Positions 1 to 9,731 of a stretch of DNA of 64,000 nucleotides are shown piece after piece. The DNA comes from Pseudomonas sp. CFBP 13711. GTDB lineage: Bacteria; Pseudomonadota; Gammaproteobacteria; Pseudomonadales; Pseudomonadaceae. Within the stretch, counting starts at the first letter, position 1, and every line of letters begins with the position of its first letter. A program made the translations under genes and the position numbers. The notes beneath the pieces were generated by a model. The model did no database searches, was not told the origin of the DNA, and saw only the letters and a list, made by a program, of their open reading frames with translations. The stretch is taken from assembly GCF_014842265.1 (NCBI RefSeq), contig NZ_JACYVI010000015.1, positions 66,604 through 130,603 on the forward strand, given 5' to 3'.

Positions 1-1
1 C

Positions 2-274
2 GGCCAGGACGCCGACCTGGCAGCGGTCAAGCGCGTAATCGACGGCACGCAAACCATGACCGTCTACAAACCGCTGAAACTGATCGCCTCGGAAGCGGCG
101 AAACTGTCGGTGCAACTGGCGCGCAACGAGAAGCCTACGTACAGCTCGCAGTACGACAACGGCGCGAAGAAGGTCGACACCATCCTCCTGACCCCGACGC
201 CGCTGACCAAGGACAACATCGATCTGCTGGAGAAGGACGGGTTCTACACCAAGGATCAGATCGCGGGTAAGTAG
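2..274 (+). CDS. xylF: D-xylose ABC transporter substrate-binding protein, C-terminal part
   Basis: Only the last 90 codons lie in the window; the frame is open from base 2, so the gene begins upstream. XylF is the periplasmic protein that binds D-xylose and delivers it to XylGH. The visible tail (VYKPLKLIASEAAKLSVQLA, then LTPTPLTKDNID and a final KDGFYTKDQIAGK) is typical of the C-terminal lobe of XylF-type sugar-binding proteins. The ATG at 56 is an internal methionine, not a start. The ATPase gene follows 133 bp downstream in the same direction, as in other xylFGH operons. Family assignment rests on this tail together with the two following genes. Confidence 0.88.
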   Translation, partial: GQDADLAAVKRVIDGTQTMTVYKPLKLIASEAAKLSVQLARNEKPTYSSQYDNGAKKVDTILLTPTPLTKDNIDLLEKDGFYTKDQIAGK

Positions 275-407
275 GGCATCAAGCTGAACAGGCCTGATTC
301 GCCGCATTAATGCCAAGCCCTGTGGGACCGAGGTGATTCGGTGCCACGGGGTTTTGCGCAAACCGGCCGAGCTGCACCCGTCTTCTGCTTCTGCGCGAGA
401 TCCCGCA

Positions 408-1990
<1,583 letters not shown>

Positions 1991-1994
<4 letters not shown>

Positions 1995-3127
1995 ATCAGC
2001 TCAAGCAACTGTTCACCCGCTACAAAATGCTCGCGCTGGTGATCGCCATCGCGGTGATCTGGCTGTTCTTTAGTTGGCAAACCGACGGGGGGTTTCTGAC
2101 GCCGCGCAACCTGTCCAACCTGCTGCGGCAGATGTCGATCACCGGGATTCTCGCCTGCGGCATGGTGCTGGTGATCATCAGCGGCGAGATCGATCTGTCG
2201 GTGGGTTCGCTGCTCGGCTTGCTCGGCGGCGTGGCGGCCATTCTCGACGTGGTCTACCACGTCCCGCTGCCGCTGAACCTGTGCATCGTCGCCGGATGCG
2301 GACTGTTGATCGGCCTCGCCAACGGCTGCATGACCGCGTACCTGCGCATCCCTTCATTCATCGTCGGCCTGGGCGGCATGCTGGCGTTTCGCGGGATTCT
2401 GCTGGGGATCACCGGCGGCACCACCATCGCGCCGGTGTCGCCGGAACTGGTCTACATCGGCCAGGGTTATCTGCCGCCGCTGGTGGGGATCGTGCTCGGC
2501 GTGCTGCTCTTCGCGCTGACGCTGTTCCTGACCTGGCGCCAGCGCAGCAACCGCGCGTTGCACGGGCTGGCCGCGCATTCGCTGGCACGGGATGTGGTGC
2601 GGGTCGTGGCGATCGGTGCCGTGCTGGCAGGCTTCGTCTACACGCTGAACAGCTATGACGGGATTCCGGTGCCGGTTCTGCTGCTGTTGGTCCTGCTTGG
2701 GGTGTTCAGCTACATCACCAGCCAGACTGTGTTCGGCCGGCGGATCTATTCGGTGGGCAGCAACATGGAAGCCACGCGCCTCTCCGGGATCAACGTGCAG
2801 GCGGTGAAGTTGTGGATCTTCGGCATCATGGGCGTCATGTGCGCCCTCGCCGGCCTGGTCAACACCGCCCGCCTGGCCGCCGGTTCGCCGTCGGCGGGCA
2901 ACATGGGTGAACTCGACGCCATCGCCGCCTGCTTCATCGGCGGCACCTCCATGCGCGGCGGCTCGGGCACCGTCTACGGCGCCCTGCTCGGTGCCCTCGT
3001 CATCACCAGCCTCGACAACGGCATGTCCATGCTCGACGTCGACAGTTACTGGCAGATGATCGTCAAGGGCAGCATTCTGGTGCTGGCGGTGTGGGTGGAT
3101 GTGAGTACGCGGGCGGGACGGCGGTGA
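1991..3127 (+). CDS. xylH: D-xylose ABC transporter permease
   Basis: A 378-residue polytopic inner-membrane protein that forms the xylose channel with XylG. It has many hydrophobic segments (for example around residues 13-30, 48-65, 75-95 and 290-310) and the branched-chain/sugar permease motif GELDAIAACFIGGTSMRGGSGTV in its C-terminal half (given here as key residues G-E-L-D-A-I-A and G-G-T-S). The start ATG overlaps the xylG stop (ATGA), indicating translational coupling. No xylR or xylA gene follows: the next gene downstream is dusA on the other strand, so any xylose regulator must lie upstream of the window or elsewhere. Confidence 0.93.
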
Positions 3128-3169
3128 GCGTGGATCCGGTCAGGCCGCTGCATTTTCGGCGCTTGGCAG

Positions 3170-3220
3170 ACCGCCTTCGCGAGCAAAGTGGAGCGCCACC
3201 CCGGTCGCTCCCACACAAGG
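3170..3220. repeat. REP-like palindromic element
   Basis: The intergenic stretch between the convergent xylH and dusA genes holds the motif TTCGCGAGCAAAGTGGAGCG followed by CCACCCCGGTCGCTCCCACA. The same GCTCCACC/GGTCGCTCCC combination recurs at 28340-28385 and 43440-43475 in this window. Its place between two stop codons suggests a role in transcript 3' ends, as is common for REP elements. Confidence 0.7.
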
Positions 3221-3270
3221 ATTCCCCGTCAAGCCAATATGCGAGCCCGGCGCTGGAAGCAGTAGCTCAC

Positions 3271-4281
3271 TCACCGCCCCTCCAGCAACTCCCCCGCCCG
3301 ATCCAGCAACCCCAGCGGGTCGTCCGTCTTGTGAATGTCCACCGAGAGCATCTGCCGAAACTTGCGCGCCCCGGGGAAGCCGGTGCCCAGGCCCAGCACG
3401 TGGCGGGTGATGTGGTGCATCGAGCCGCCGTCGCGAAGGTGCGCTTCGACGTAAGGGCGCAGCAGCGCCAGGGCTTCGGCGCGGGTGATCTGCGGGGCAT
3501 CGCTGCCAAACAGTTCGCGGTCCACGCCTGCCAGCAGGTACGGGTTGTGATACGCCTCGCGACCGAGCATCACGCCGTCGAAGGTGTTCAGGTGTTCCTG
3601 GCACTGCTCCAGGGTTTTGATGCCGCCGTTAAGGATGATCTCCAGCTCGGGAAAATCCTGCTTCAGTTGCGCGGCAATGTCGTAACGCAGCGGCGGGATG
3701 TCGCGGTTTTCCTTCGGCGACAGGCCTTCAAGAATGGCGATGCGGGCATGCACGGTGAAGCTGGTGCAACCTGCATCGCGCACGGTGCCGACGAACTCGC
3801 ACAGCTGCTCGTAGCTGTCGCGTCCGTTGATGCCGATGCGGTGCTTGACCGTCACCGGAATCGTCACCGCGTCGCGCATGGCTTTGACGCAATCGGCGAC
3901 CAACTGCGGATGCCCCATCAACACTGCGCCGATCATGTTGTTCTGCACGCGATCGCTCGGACAGCCAACGTTGAGATTGACTTCGTCGTAGCCCGCCGCC
4001 TGTGCCAGACGCGCACTGGCGGCGAGGTCGGCCGGGTTGCTGCCGCCCAGCTGCAAGGCCAGCGGATGCTCCGCCTCGTCGTGGCGCAAGAAGCGCTCGG
4101 TGTCGCCGTGGAGCAATGCGCCGGTGGTGACCATCTCGGTGTAGAGCAGCGCATGCTTCGACAGCAGACGCAGGAAGAAACGGCAGTGACGATCCGTCCA
4201 GTCCATCATCGGAGCCACGGAAAAACGCCGTGAAGGCTCGGACGGCAGGCGGTCGGTACGGGGTTCTGTGATAGGCAGCAT
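3271..4281 (-). CDS. dusA: tRNA-dihydrouridine(20/20a) synthase
   Basis: A 336-residue FMN-dependent enzyme that reduces uridine 20/20a in the D-loop of tRNAs. The TIM-barrel start FSVAPMMDWTDRHCR and the active-site segment NVGCPSDRVQNN with catalytic Cys107 are clear DusA features, as are TVKHRIGI and the C-terminal ILNGGI. The first roughly 20 residues (MLPITEPRTDRLPSEPSRR) are a variable lead; Met25/26 are too deep to be starts. In P. aeruginosa dusA sits next to tal (from memory); here the curli operon separates them. Confidence 0.95.
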   Translation of the reverse strand: MLPITEPRTDRLPSEPSRRFSVAPMMDWTDRHCRFFLRLLSKHALLYTEMVTTGALLHGDTERFLRHDEAEHPLALQLGGSNPADLAASARLAQAAGYDEVNLNVGCPSDRVQNNMIGAVLMGHPQLVADCVKAMRDAVTIPVTVKHRIGINGRDSYEQLCEFVGTVRDAGCTSFTVHARIAILEGLSPKENRDIPPLRYDIAAQLKQDFPELEIILNGGIKTLEQCQEHLNTFDGVMLGREAYHNPYLLAGVDRELFGSDAPQITRAEALALLRPYVEAHLRDGGSMHHITRHVLGLGTGFPGARKFRQMLSVDIHKTDDPLGLLDRAGELLEGR

Positions 4282-4738
4282 GGGAGCAATAAGCAGGTCG
4301 GTCGAAGAGGACGCGCATTCTAACAGCTCGCACGCCCGGCTGAAGCTGATCCTGCGGAAAACACGCCCCTTGCAGGACCGGCCTCACCCGGGACTTGTAT
4401 AAGCCGGTGGTGAAAAAGAATTTTTAACAACTAACTCGACAACACGCAGTCATAACCTGAACTCGCTCCCCAAACATTAGCAAGCTAACAACCTCCCGTT
4501 AAAAGCACCCCTTATTAACTCTCAATAGACGCTGTTTTAATACAGCCCGCTTCCTGGCAGATAATTTGACGCCATTAATTCGCACCCCTCTTGCGCCACC
4601 GCCTTTTAAACAAACTTATTTAAATAAGTACAGAAGTTGACGCCAACAAAATAAATGAACTTTATTTTAATTAACCACTGGCAAAGTATTTTTATTGAGA
4701 TATAACAAGTAACAACCTGTACCCAAGATCGTACAAAC
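4282..4738. promoter_or_regulatory. AT-rich regulatory region of the curli operon
   Basis: This 457-bp gene-free stretch is far more AT-rich from about 4410 onward than its surroundings. It holds a perfect 16-bp palindrome (4614-4629), a TTGACG hexamer at 4637-4642 that could serve as a -35 element, and an inverted repeat AAAATAAA-N5-TTTATTTT at 4648-4668 overlapping where a -10 would fall (TTTATT at 4661-4666, spacer 18). I see no open reading frame of note and no CsgD-like regulator gene nearby. Confidence 0.5.
4614..4629. promoter_or_regulatory. Perfect 16-bp palindrome upstream of csgE
   Basis: ACTTATTTAAATAAGT is its own reverse complement. It ends 7 bp before a TTGACG hexamer and about 110 bp before the csgE start. 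The position just upstream of a possible -35 element would suit an activator. The AAATAA half-site recurs in the inverted repeat at 4648-4668. The binding protein is unknown. Confidence 0.5.
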
Positions 4739-5182
4739 ATGACAACCCTTAACGTTATCGGCCTATGGCTGCTGCCCCTGTGCGCCGCAACTGCAGTGTT
4801 TGCTCAGCCCAGCGTGAATACTTCCGCGACGGTTGAACAACATCGGACGCTTAACCATCGTGATGTCGGCGGCATTGTGATCGGGCAGACCATGACCCTC
4901 GCAGGCCGGACGTTTTATGACAGTTTTGCAAACACCTGGCGGGAAAAAGATGAAGCGGAAACATTCACTGTGACCATCACCGAACGCCCTACTGCGCGTT
5001 TAGGCAGTCAGGTATTCGTGGATTATGGCAATCGCCGCTTGTTTCAAATGTTCCTGCCGCCCAACCGCACGCTTATTCCGGCCATTGCAGCCGACGCGGC
5101 CGGCCAGGTGTACCAGGCCATTCTTGATTATCAATTGGCACAATTCTTTGGCGACCCGGACATGGGACGAGACGAGCTATGA
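4739..5182 (+). CDS. csgE: Curli production assembly/transport protein CsgE
   Basis: A 147-residue exported protein. In curli systems CsgE is the periplasmic cap that brings curlin subunits to the CsgG pore. A signal peptide is visible (hydrophobic residues 6-20, probable cleavage after VFA at about residue 22). The mature part has the CsgE pattern GGIVIGQTMTLAGRTFYDSF, then TVTITERPTARLGS and FQMFLPPNR. The start has only a weak ribosome site (AAGA 9 bp upstream). The stop overlaps the csgF start by 4 bp. This is the first gene of the operon behind a long AT-rich leader. Confidence 0.9.
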   Translation: MTTLNVIGLWLLPLCAATAVFAQPSVNTSATVEQHRTLNHRDVGGIVIGQTMTLAGRTFYDSFANTWREKDEAETFTVTITERPTARLGSQVFVDYGNRRLFQMFLPPNRTLIPAIAADAAGQVYQAILDYQLAQFFGDPDMGRDEL

Positions 5183-5622
5183 AAGCACTCACTATTAATC
5201 GCAGTTTGGTGGTTGTCGCCAGCCTCGCCTTGATGGCCGGCCTCTGTTCAGGCGTTCAGGCCAGCGAGTTGGCGTATGTGCCGAACAACCCCTCGTTTGG
5301 CGGCAATCCGCTGAACGGCCCGGTGCTGCTCAACCAAGCCCAGGCGCAAAACCATTACGTCGAGAAGTCTTCATCGTCGGGCGCTTCCGGGCAGACCGCG
5401 CTGACCCAGTTCAACAGCATGTTGCAGAGCGCGATTCTGAGCCGGGTGTCGTCGGCAGTGACGTCCAGCATCGTCGGTGCCAACGGCCAACTGGTGCCAG
5501 GCACCGTCGAAACCACCGACTTCCGCATCGCAATTACCAATCTGCAAGGCGGCCTGTTGCAAATCGTTACGACCGACAAGAACACCGGCCAGACCACCCA
5601 GTTTCAAGTGAATCAACCGTAA
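5179..5622 (+). CDS. csgF: Curli assembly protein CsgF
   Basis: A 147-residue protein with an N-terminal signal peptide (hydrophobic residues 9-22, cleavage near VQA-S). CsgF acts at the outer membrane, binds the CsgG pore and links the nucleator to the cell surface. The diagnostic CsgF N-terminus of the mature protein is present: YVPNNPSFGGNPLNG followed by LLNQAQAQNHY. A low-complexity SSSSG linker leads into a C-terminal domain with DFRIAITNLQGG. Its ATG overlaps the csgE stop (ATGA), so the two are translationally coupled. Confidence 0.93.
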   Translation: MKALTINRSLVVVASLALMAGLCSGVQASELAYVPNNPSFGGNPLNGPVLLNQAQAQNHYVEKSSSSGASGQTALTQFNSMLQSAILSRVSSAVTSSIVGANGQLVPGTVETTDFRIAITNLQGGLLQIVTTDKNTGQTTQFQVNQP

Positions 5623-5682
5623 CACCCGTCGCATCCGCTACCCCGCAACAACCCACTACAACATTGAATAAGGAAGATCATC

Positions 5683-6600
5683 ATGCAAGCACGCAAGTCT
5701 TTACTGTCTCTGGCCATCCTGTTTGCTGTCTCCGGTGCGGCCATGGCCGATTCAAGCACCGTCAACACCACCCAGGCAGGTTCTGACAACGGACTGAACG
5801 TCGAGCAGCGCGGCGCCACCCAGTCTACCGTCACCGTCAATCAGAGCGGCGGCCGTAACACCGCAGGCGCTATCAACCAGACGGCCACTTACAGCAACCT
5901 GACGATCAATCAGACCGGCTACTACAACCTCACCAGCGCCAAACAGGCCGGGAACAACAATACGGGCTCGATCACCCAGAACGGTGGTGGCCCTCAACCG
6001 CAGATCGCCAGCCTGGATCAGTCCGGGGGTTACAGCAAAGCGACCATCGATCAACAGTCCAACTACAGCACCAGCGCCTCCATCACCCAGGGCGGCGGCA
6101 ACAACAACACCGCCAGCACTTCGCAAATCGGCAACAGCACTCGCGTCGGCACGACTGTCTCCCAAGCCGGCAGCTACAACCTGGCGAGCGTCTCGCAGCA
6201 GAGCAACAACAACACCGTCACCAGCAGTCTCACCCAGGCGGGCAACGGCAATACCGGAATTGTTTCGCAACGGCATAACTCCCAGCAGGTGTCCGCCACC
6301 CTGCAACAGAACGGCAACAACAACCTCGGCTCGATCCAGCAGAACGACACCCTCGTCACCACCGCCAATGCTCAACAGCGCGGCGACTTCAACACGCTTT
6401 CCGTTTCGCAGAACGGCGCTTTGCTGAAAGCCGACGTCCAGCAGAACGGCAACAACAACCGCGCTGTCGTGAGCCAGACCGGCACGGGCACTTATCAGTC
6501 CGTCAACCTCGTCGGCCTGACCCAAACAGGCAACAACATGGTCGCCAACGTCAGCCAGACCGGCGGCAGCGGCAACAGGGCAACGATCTACCAACACTAA
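5683..6600 (+). CDS. csgA: Large curlin subunit (CsgA family)
   Basis: A 305-residue secreted amyloid subunit, roughly twice the length of E. coli CsgA. A signal peptide (residues 1-22, cleavage AMA-D) is followed almost entirely by Asn/Gln/Ser/Gly/Thr-rich curlin repeats of the form Q-x-G-x-x-N-x-x-x-V-x-Q, about a dozen 22-residue units, as expected for a beta-solenoid fibre. It has a good ribosome site (AAGGA at about 5670). A factor-independent terminator begins 10 bp after the stop. Which of the two curlins here is major subunit and which nucleator cannot be read from sequence; I use csgA for the longer one. The antisense frame is open over this gene but is a composition artefact. Confidence 0.88.
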   Translation: MQARKSLLSLAILFAVSGAAMADSSTVNTTQAGSDNGLNVEQRGATQSTVTVNQSGGRNTAGAINQTATYSNLTINQTGYYNLTSAKQAGNNNTGSITQNGGGPQPQIASLDQSGGYSKATIDQQSNYSTSASITQGGGNNNTASTSQIGNSTRVGTTVSQAGSYNLASVSQQSNNNTVTSSLTQAGNGNTGIVSQRHNSQQVSATLQQNGNNNLGSIQQNDTLVTTANAQQRGDFNTLSVSQNGALLKADVQQNGNNNRAVVSQTGTGTYQSVNLVGLTQTGNNMVANVSQTGGSGNRATIYQH

Positions 6601-6610
6601 GATGATGTAC

Positions 6611-6637
6611 CCCGCCAGGGTCTGGCGGGGTTTTCTT
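6611..6637 (+). terminator. Intra-operon factor-independent terminator/attenuator
   Basis: CCCGCCAG-GGT-CTGGCGGG forms an 8-bp perfect stem with a 3-base loop and is followed at once by a T-rich tract (GTTTTCTT). It lies 10 bp after the curlin stop and 16 bp before the csgG start, inside an otherwise continuous operon. It would reduce read-through so that curlin mRNA exceeds csgG mRNA. Confidence 0.85.
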
Positions 6638-6652
6638 GCGGGAAGAAAAACA

Positions 6653-7555
6653 ATGCGCGTCCGCCCCCTCATGTTGATGTTCACTGCCGTCATACTGCTT
6701 GCCGGCTGCACCACGTCCCGGCCTGCTGCGACCATTTCCCCGGCCACGCTGTCGCCTGCGACCCAGAGCCTGCGTGACCTGACCCATCTGCCGGCACCCG
6801 CCGGACCGATCAGCGTCGCGGTGTACGGCCTGCGCGACCAGACCGGGCAATACAAACCGTCCCCCGACAGCTCGTTTTCCACCTCGGTGACCCAGGGCGC
6901 CGCGTCGTTGCTGATCAGCGCCCTGCGCGACTCACGCTGGTTCAAGCCGGTGGAGCGCGAGAATCTTCAGGACCTGCTCACCGAGCGCAAGATCATCCGC
7001 GCGCTGGAACAGCCCCAGGATCAGGCCCAGGTGCAACTGCCTGCCCTGCGACCGGCGAACATGATCATCGAAGGCGCCATCGTCGCCTACGAAAGCAACG
7101 TGCGCACCGGCGGCATCGGTGTTCGCTATCTGGGTGTCGGGCCGTCGGAGCTTTACCGCCAGGATCAGGTGACCGTCAACCTGAGGGCGGTGGACATCCG
7201 CACCGGCGACATCATCCAGAGCATCACCACCACCAAGACCATCTTCTCGATTCAGGTCGATTTCGGCATCTTCCGCTTCGTCTCCCTCAAGCACCTGCTG
7301 GAGGTCGAGACCGGGGTGTCGCGCAACGAACCGGTGCAGCAATGCGTGCGCGAAGCCATCGAAACGGCACTGATCCACATGATTGCCCAGGGTGCCCGTG
7401 ACGGCAGCTGGAACCTGAAAAACCCCGCTGACCTGAACAAGCCGCTGCTGCAGGGCTATCTGCAGAGCTACGACGAACAGATGACCACCTTGCCGCTGGC
7501 TGATGCGGACAAGGACATCGTTGCCACAGGAGATAAGAATGGAACGCAACGCTAA
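6653..7555 (+). CDS. csgG: Curli secretion pore lipoprotein CsgG
   Basis: A 300-residue outer-membrane lipoprotein that forms the ring-shaped curli export channel. I chose ATG 6653 (MRVRPLMLMF), because it gives a lipoprotein signal with lipobox LAGC at Cys19; the frame is open from 6602 but that would run through the terminator hairpin. Family motifs include ISVAVYGLRDQTGQYKPSP, SLLISALRDSRWFKPVEREN and LQDLLTERKIIR, all characteristic of CsgG. The 3' end overlaps the next curlin gene by 17 bp. Confidence 0.93.
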   Translation: MRVRPLMLMFTAVILLAGCTTSRPAATISPATLSPATQSLRDLTHLPAPAGPISVAVYGLRDQTGQYKPSPDSSFSTSVTQGAASLLISALRDSRWFKPVERENLQDLLTERKIIRALEQPQDQAQVQLPALRPANMIIEGAIVAYESNVRTGGIGVRYLGVGPSELYRQDQVTVNLRAVDIRTGDIIQSITTTKTIFSIQVDFGIFRFVSLKHLLEVETGVSRNEPVQQCVREAIETALIHMIAQGARDGSWNLKNPADLNKPLLQGYLQSYDEQMTTLPLADADKDIVATGDKNGTQR

Positions 7556-8048
7556 AGGATTCGGCTGGATCGCAGCGGCACTGCTGCTCACCGGCTCGCT
7601 CGCCCAGGCGCAGGATCTGGTGCGCGAAGCACGCTACGCGGACATCACCGTCGGCAACAGCGTCGCCACCATTCTGCAGATCGGCGCCTATAACAATGCG
7701 CGCGTCGACCAAAGCGGGGCCCGACAGAATCAGGCCGTGAGTCAGACCGGCAGTCGCAACCAGGCGGTGGTCAATCAGAGCGGCGTCAACAACGGCATCA
7801 CCGCGCAGCAGAACGGCACGGCGAACACCGCGCAGGTCAGTCAGTCGGGCAACAACAACCAGACCGGCGTGACCCAGCACGGCACCGACAACGCCGCGAG
7901 CGTGGTGCAGACCGGCGCCTACAATCAGGCCTTCGTCGGGCAGTACGGTCAGGCGAATCAGGCCAGCGTCACCCAGGCCGGATTCGGCGGCGCCGTCTCC
8001 ATCAAGCAGTTCGGCGACAACATGAACGCCAGCGCGACCCAACGGTGA
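7539..8048 (+). CDS. csgB: Small curlin-repeat protein (CsgB/CsgA family)
   Basis: A 169-residue secreted protein. I chose ATG 7539 (MERNAKGFGW), preceded by AGGAG about 6 bp upstream; the frame is open from 7503. A signal peptide ends near AQA-Q (residue 25). After a short non-repeat segment the protein is a string of half-repeats with an 11-residue period (QSG-x-x-N-x-A-x-V-x). Its size resembles the E. coli curlins (about 150 residues). It probably serves as nucleator or minor subunit, but that is inferred only from its being the shorter of two. It overlaps csgG by 17 bp and the next gene by 4 bp. Confidence 0.8.
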   Translation: MERNAKGFGWIAAALLLTGSLAQAQDLVREARYADITVGNSVATILQIGAYNNARVDQSGARQNQAVSQTGSRNQAVVNQSGVNNGITAQQNGTANTAQVSQSGNNNQTGVTQHGTDNAASVVQTGAYNQAFVGQYGQANQASVTQAGFGGAVSIKQFGDNMNASATQR

Positions 8049-8362
8049 CCTCGATGATGGACTTCACGCAGTTGGTGGTGACGGTTGACGCCCAGCGCAG
8101 CGGTTCGACGGTGGTGATCCGCCCGCACCTGGAAAATCCTGGGCCGCTAACGCTGCAGTACCGCATGACCGTCAGGCAGACCAGCGCGCAAGGCACGTCG
8201 GCCATCAACCAGCAGGGCGATCTGCAGAACGGCGTGGCGGCAAACAGCGTGAGCCTCACCCTGCCGGCCGAGGCGACGTGTCAGGTTCATCTGGAAGTCT
8301 TCGACCGGACCACGCTGATCAAAGCGGTGGACAGCGATTGCGGCGAGACACCCGCTCGCTGA
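8045..8362 (+). CDS. csgH: Curli-associated periplasmic chaperone, CsgH/CsgC-like
   Basis: A 105-residue protein starting at GTG 8045 (overlapping the curlin stop as GTGA) or at ATG 8054/8057. The segments LVVTVDAQRSGSTVVIRPHL, LQYRMTVRQTSAQGTSAINQQG and VSLTLPAEATCQVHLEVFD resemble an immunoglobulin-like beta sandwich of the CsgC/CsgH type, which keeps curlin from aggregating in the periplasm. Two Cys residues occur (CQVHLE and SDCGE). No clear signal peptide is visible from any of the three starts, which is odd for a periplasmic chaperone. The function comes mostly from context and fold pattern. Confidence 0.65.
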   Translation: MTSMMDFTQLVVTVDAQRSGSTVVIRPHLENPGPLTLQYRMTVRQTSAQGTSAINQQGDLQNGVAANSVSLTLPAEATCQVHLEVFDRTTLIKAVDSDCGETPAR

Positions 8363-8702
8363 TTCAGACCGCGGCAGGTTTGCGAAGATCAGCCGGTCAG
8401 AGCACCCTGCCCGGGCCAGTCCCTGACCGTCGGCGGATTAGATGCCAGGCGCCGGGAACATCCCGGGCGGTCCGGGCTCCAACCAGTCTGGATCGAGTAT
8501 CCGCCCTCCTCGGGAACCGACAGACCATGACCCCGCGCCGCCCTTTGTAAAAAGCTCGCATCGCCCGGATCAAGGCTGACGCGCAGGCAGGCCGTTTGCG
8601 CAAACGCAGGCGTCTAAACCGGCGTGTCTGTCGCGGTTTACGCCCTTGAGTGACCGGCGGCGCTCGGGTAATGTCAGCACAACCACAGGACAGAGCACGC
8701 TC
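8363..8702. other. Gene-free stretch between csgH and tal
   Basis: This 340-bp interval holds no convincing gene. It includes an imperfect inverted repeat (TAAACCG at about 8615 against CGGTTTA at about 8634) roughly 65-90 bp before tal, which may belong to its promoter region. No terminator with a T-tract is evident after csgH. Confidence 0.4.
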
Positions 8703-9629
8703 ATGACTTCCAAGCTGGAACAACTCAAGCAATTCACCACCGTCGTGGCCGACACCGGCGATTTCGCTGCCATCGAAAAACTCAAGCCCGTCGATGCCAC
8801 CACCAACCCTTCCCTCTTGCTCAAGGCCGCTTCCAGCGACAGCAACGCTGATCGCTTGAAAGAAGCGTTCACCGGCAGCAAGGGTGACATCAACGTCGCC
8901 AGCGACCGTTTCGCCGTCGCCATTGGCCGCGAGATTCTGAAAGTGGTCCCGGGCCGCGTTTCCACCGAAGTGGACGCGCGCCTGTCCTTCGACACCCAGG
9001 CCTGCATCGAACGCGCCGACCGCATCGTCGGTTTGTACGAAGATTTCGGTATCGGTCGCGACCGCATCCTGATCAAGCTGGCGTCGACCTGGGAAGGCAT
9101 CAAGGCCGCTGAAGTGCTGGAAAAGAAAGGCATCCAGTGCAACCTGACCCTGCTGTTCTCTTTCGCTCAGGCCCAGGCCTGTGCCGACGCCGGCGTGTTC
9201 CTGATCTCGCCATTCGTGGGTCGCATCTACGACTGGTACAAGAAAGCCGAAGGCAAAGACTACGTCGGTGCAGAAGATCCGGGCGTGCAGTCGGTGACCC
9301 GCATCTACAACTACTACAAGGCCAACGACTACAAGACCGTGGTCATGGGCGCCAGCTTCCGTAACCTCAGCCAGATCGAAGAACTGGCCGGCTGCGACCG
9401 TCTGACCATCAGCCCTGACCTGCTGCAGAAGCTGGCAGAAGACAATGGCACGCTGGTGCAGAAACTCAAGCCAGGCAATGGCGGCGAGCCACGCGTGACC
9501 CTCAACGAAAGCCAGTTCCGCTGGGCTTCCAACGAAGACGCCATGGCCACCGAGAAACTGGCCGAAGGCATTCGTCAGTTCGCCCGTGACCAGGTGGCAC
9601 TGGAAAAGATGCTGTCGGCCAAAGACTAA
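8703..9629 (+). CDS. tal: Transaldolase
   Basis: A 308-residue enzyme of the non-oxidative pentose phosphate pathway, moving a dihydroxyacetone unit between sedoheptulose-7-P/erythrose-4-P and glyceraldehyde-3-P/fructose-6-P. The class I aldolase fold is shown by VDATTNPSLLLKAAS near the N-terminus, the Schiff-base lysine segment ILIKLASTWEG, NLTLLFSFAQAQACADAG and ISPFVGRIYDWYK. ATG 8703 (MTSKLEQLKQ) matches family starts; the frame is open further upstream. A strong terminator follows. Confidence 0.97.
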   Translation: MTSKLEQLKQFTTVVADTGDFAAIEKLKPVDATTNPSLLLKAASSDSNADRLKEAFTGSKGDINVASDRFAVAIGREILKVVPGRVSTEVDARLSFDTQACIERADRIVGLYEDFGIGRDRILIKLASTWEGIKAAEVLEKKGIQCNLTLLFSFAQAQACADAGVFLISPFVGRIYDWYKKAEGKDYVGAEDPGVQSVTRIYNYYKANDYKTVVMGASFRNLSQIEELAGCDRLTISPDLLQKLAEDNGTLVQKLKPGNGGEPRVTLNESQFRWASNEDAMATEKLAEGIRQFARDQVALEKMLSAKD

Positions 9630-9643
9630 CGCGTCAGGCATGT

Positions 9644-9681
9644 AAAAAGGGCGGCACCTGTGAGGGTGCCGCCCTTTTTTA
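9644..9681. terminator. Bidirectional terminator between tal and rssC
   Basis: The stem GGGCGGCACC / GGGTGCCGCCC is flanked by AAAA on the left and TTTTTT on the right, so it can end transcripts from both convergent genes. Confidence 0.9.
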
Positions 9682-9731
9682 TTGCCTCGGTTCAGGACCG
9701 GGGCGTGTTACTGATCTTGCTGATGGCGTTG

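Noticed and set aside
4550..4575. Possible sigma-54 promoter (TGGCAG-N5-TTGA) upstream of csgE.
   Set aside because: The -12 GC is missing (TTGA in place of TTGC); not sufficient.
5752..6945. Open minus-strand frame of about 397 codons opposite the large curlin.
   Set aside because: Repetitive Gly/Val/Ala/Leu translation mirrors the curlin repeats on the other strand; no start signal.
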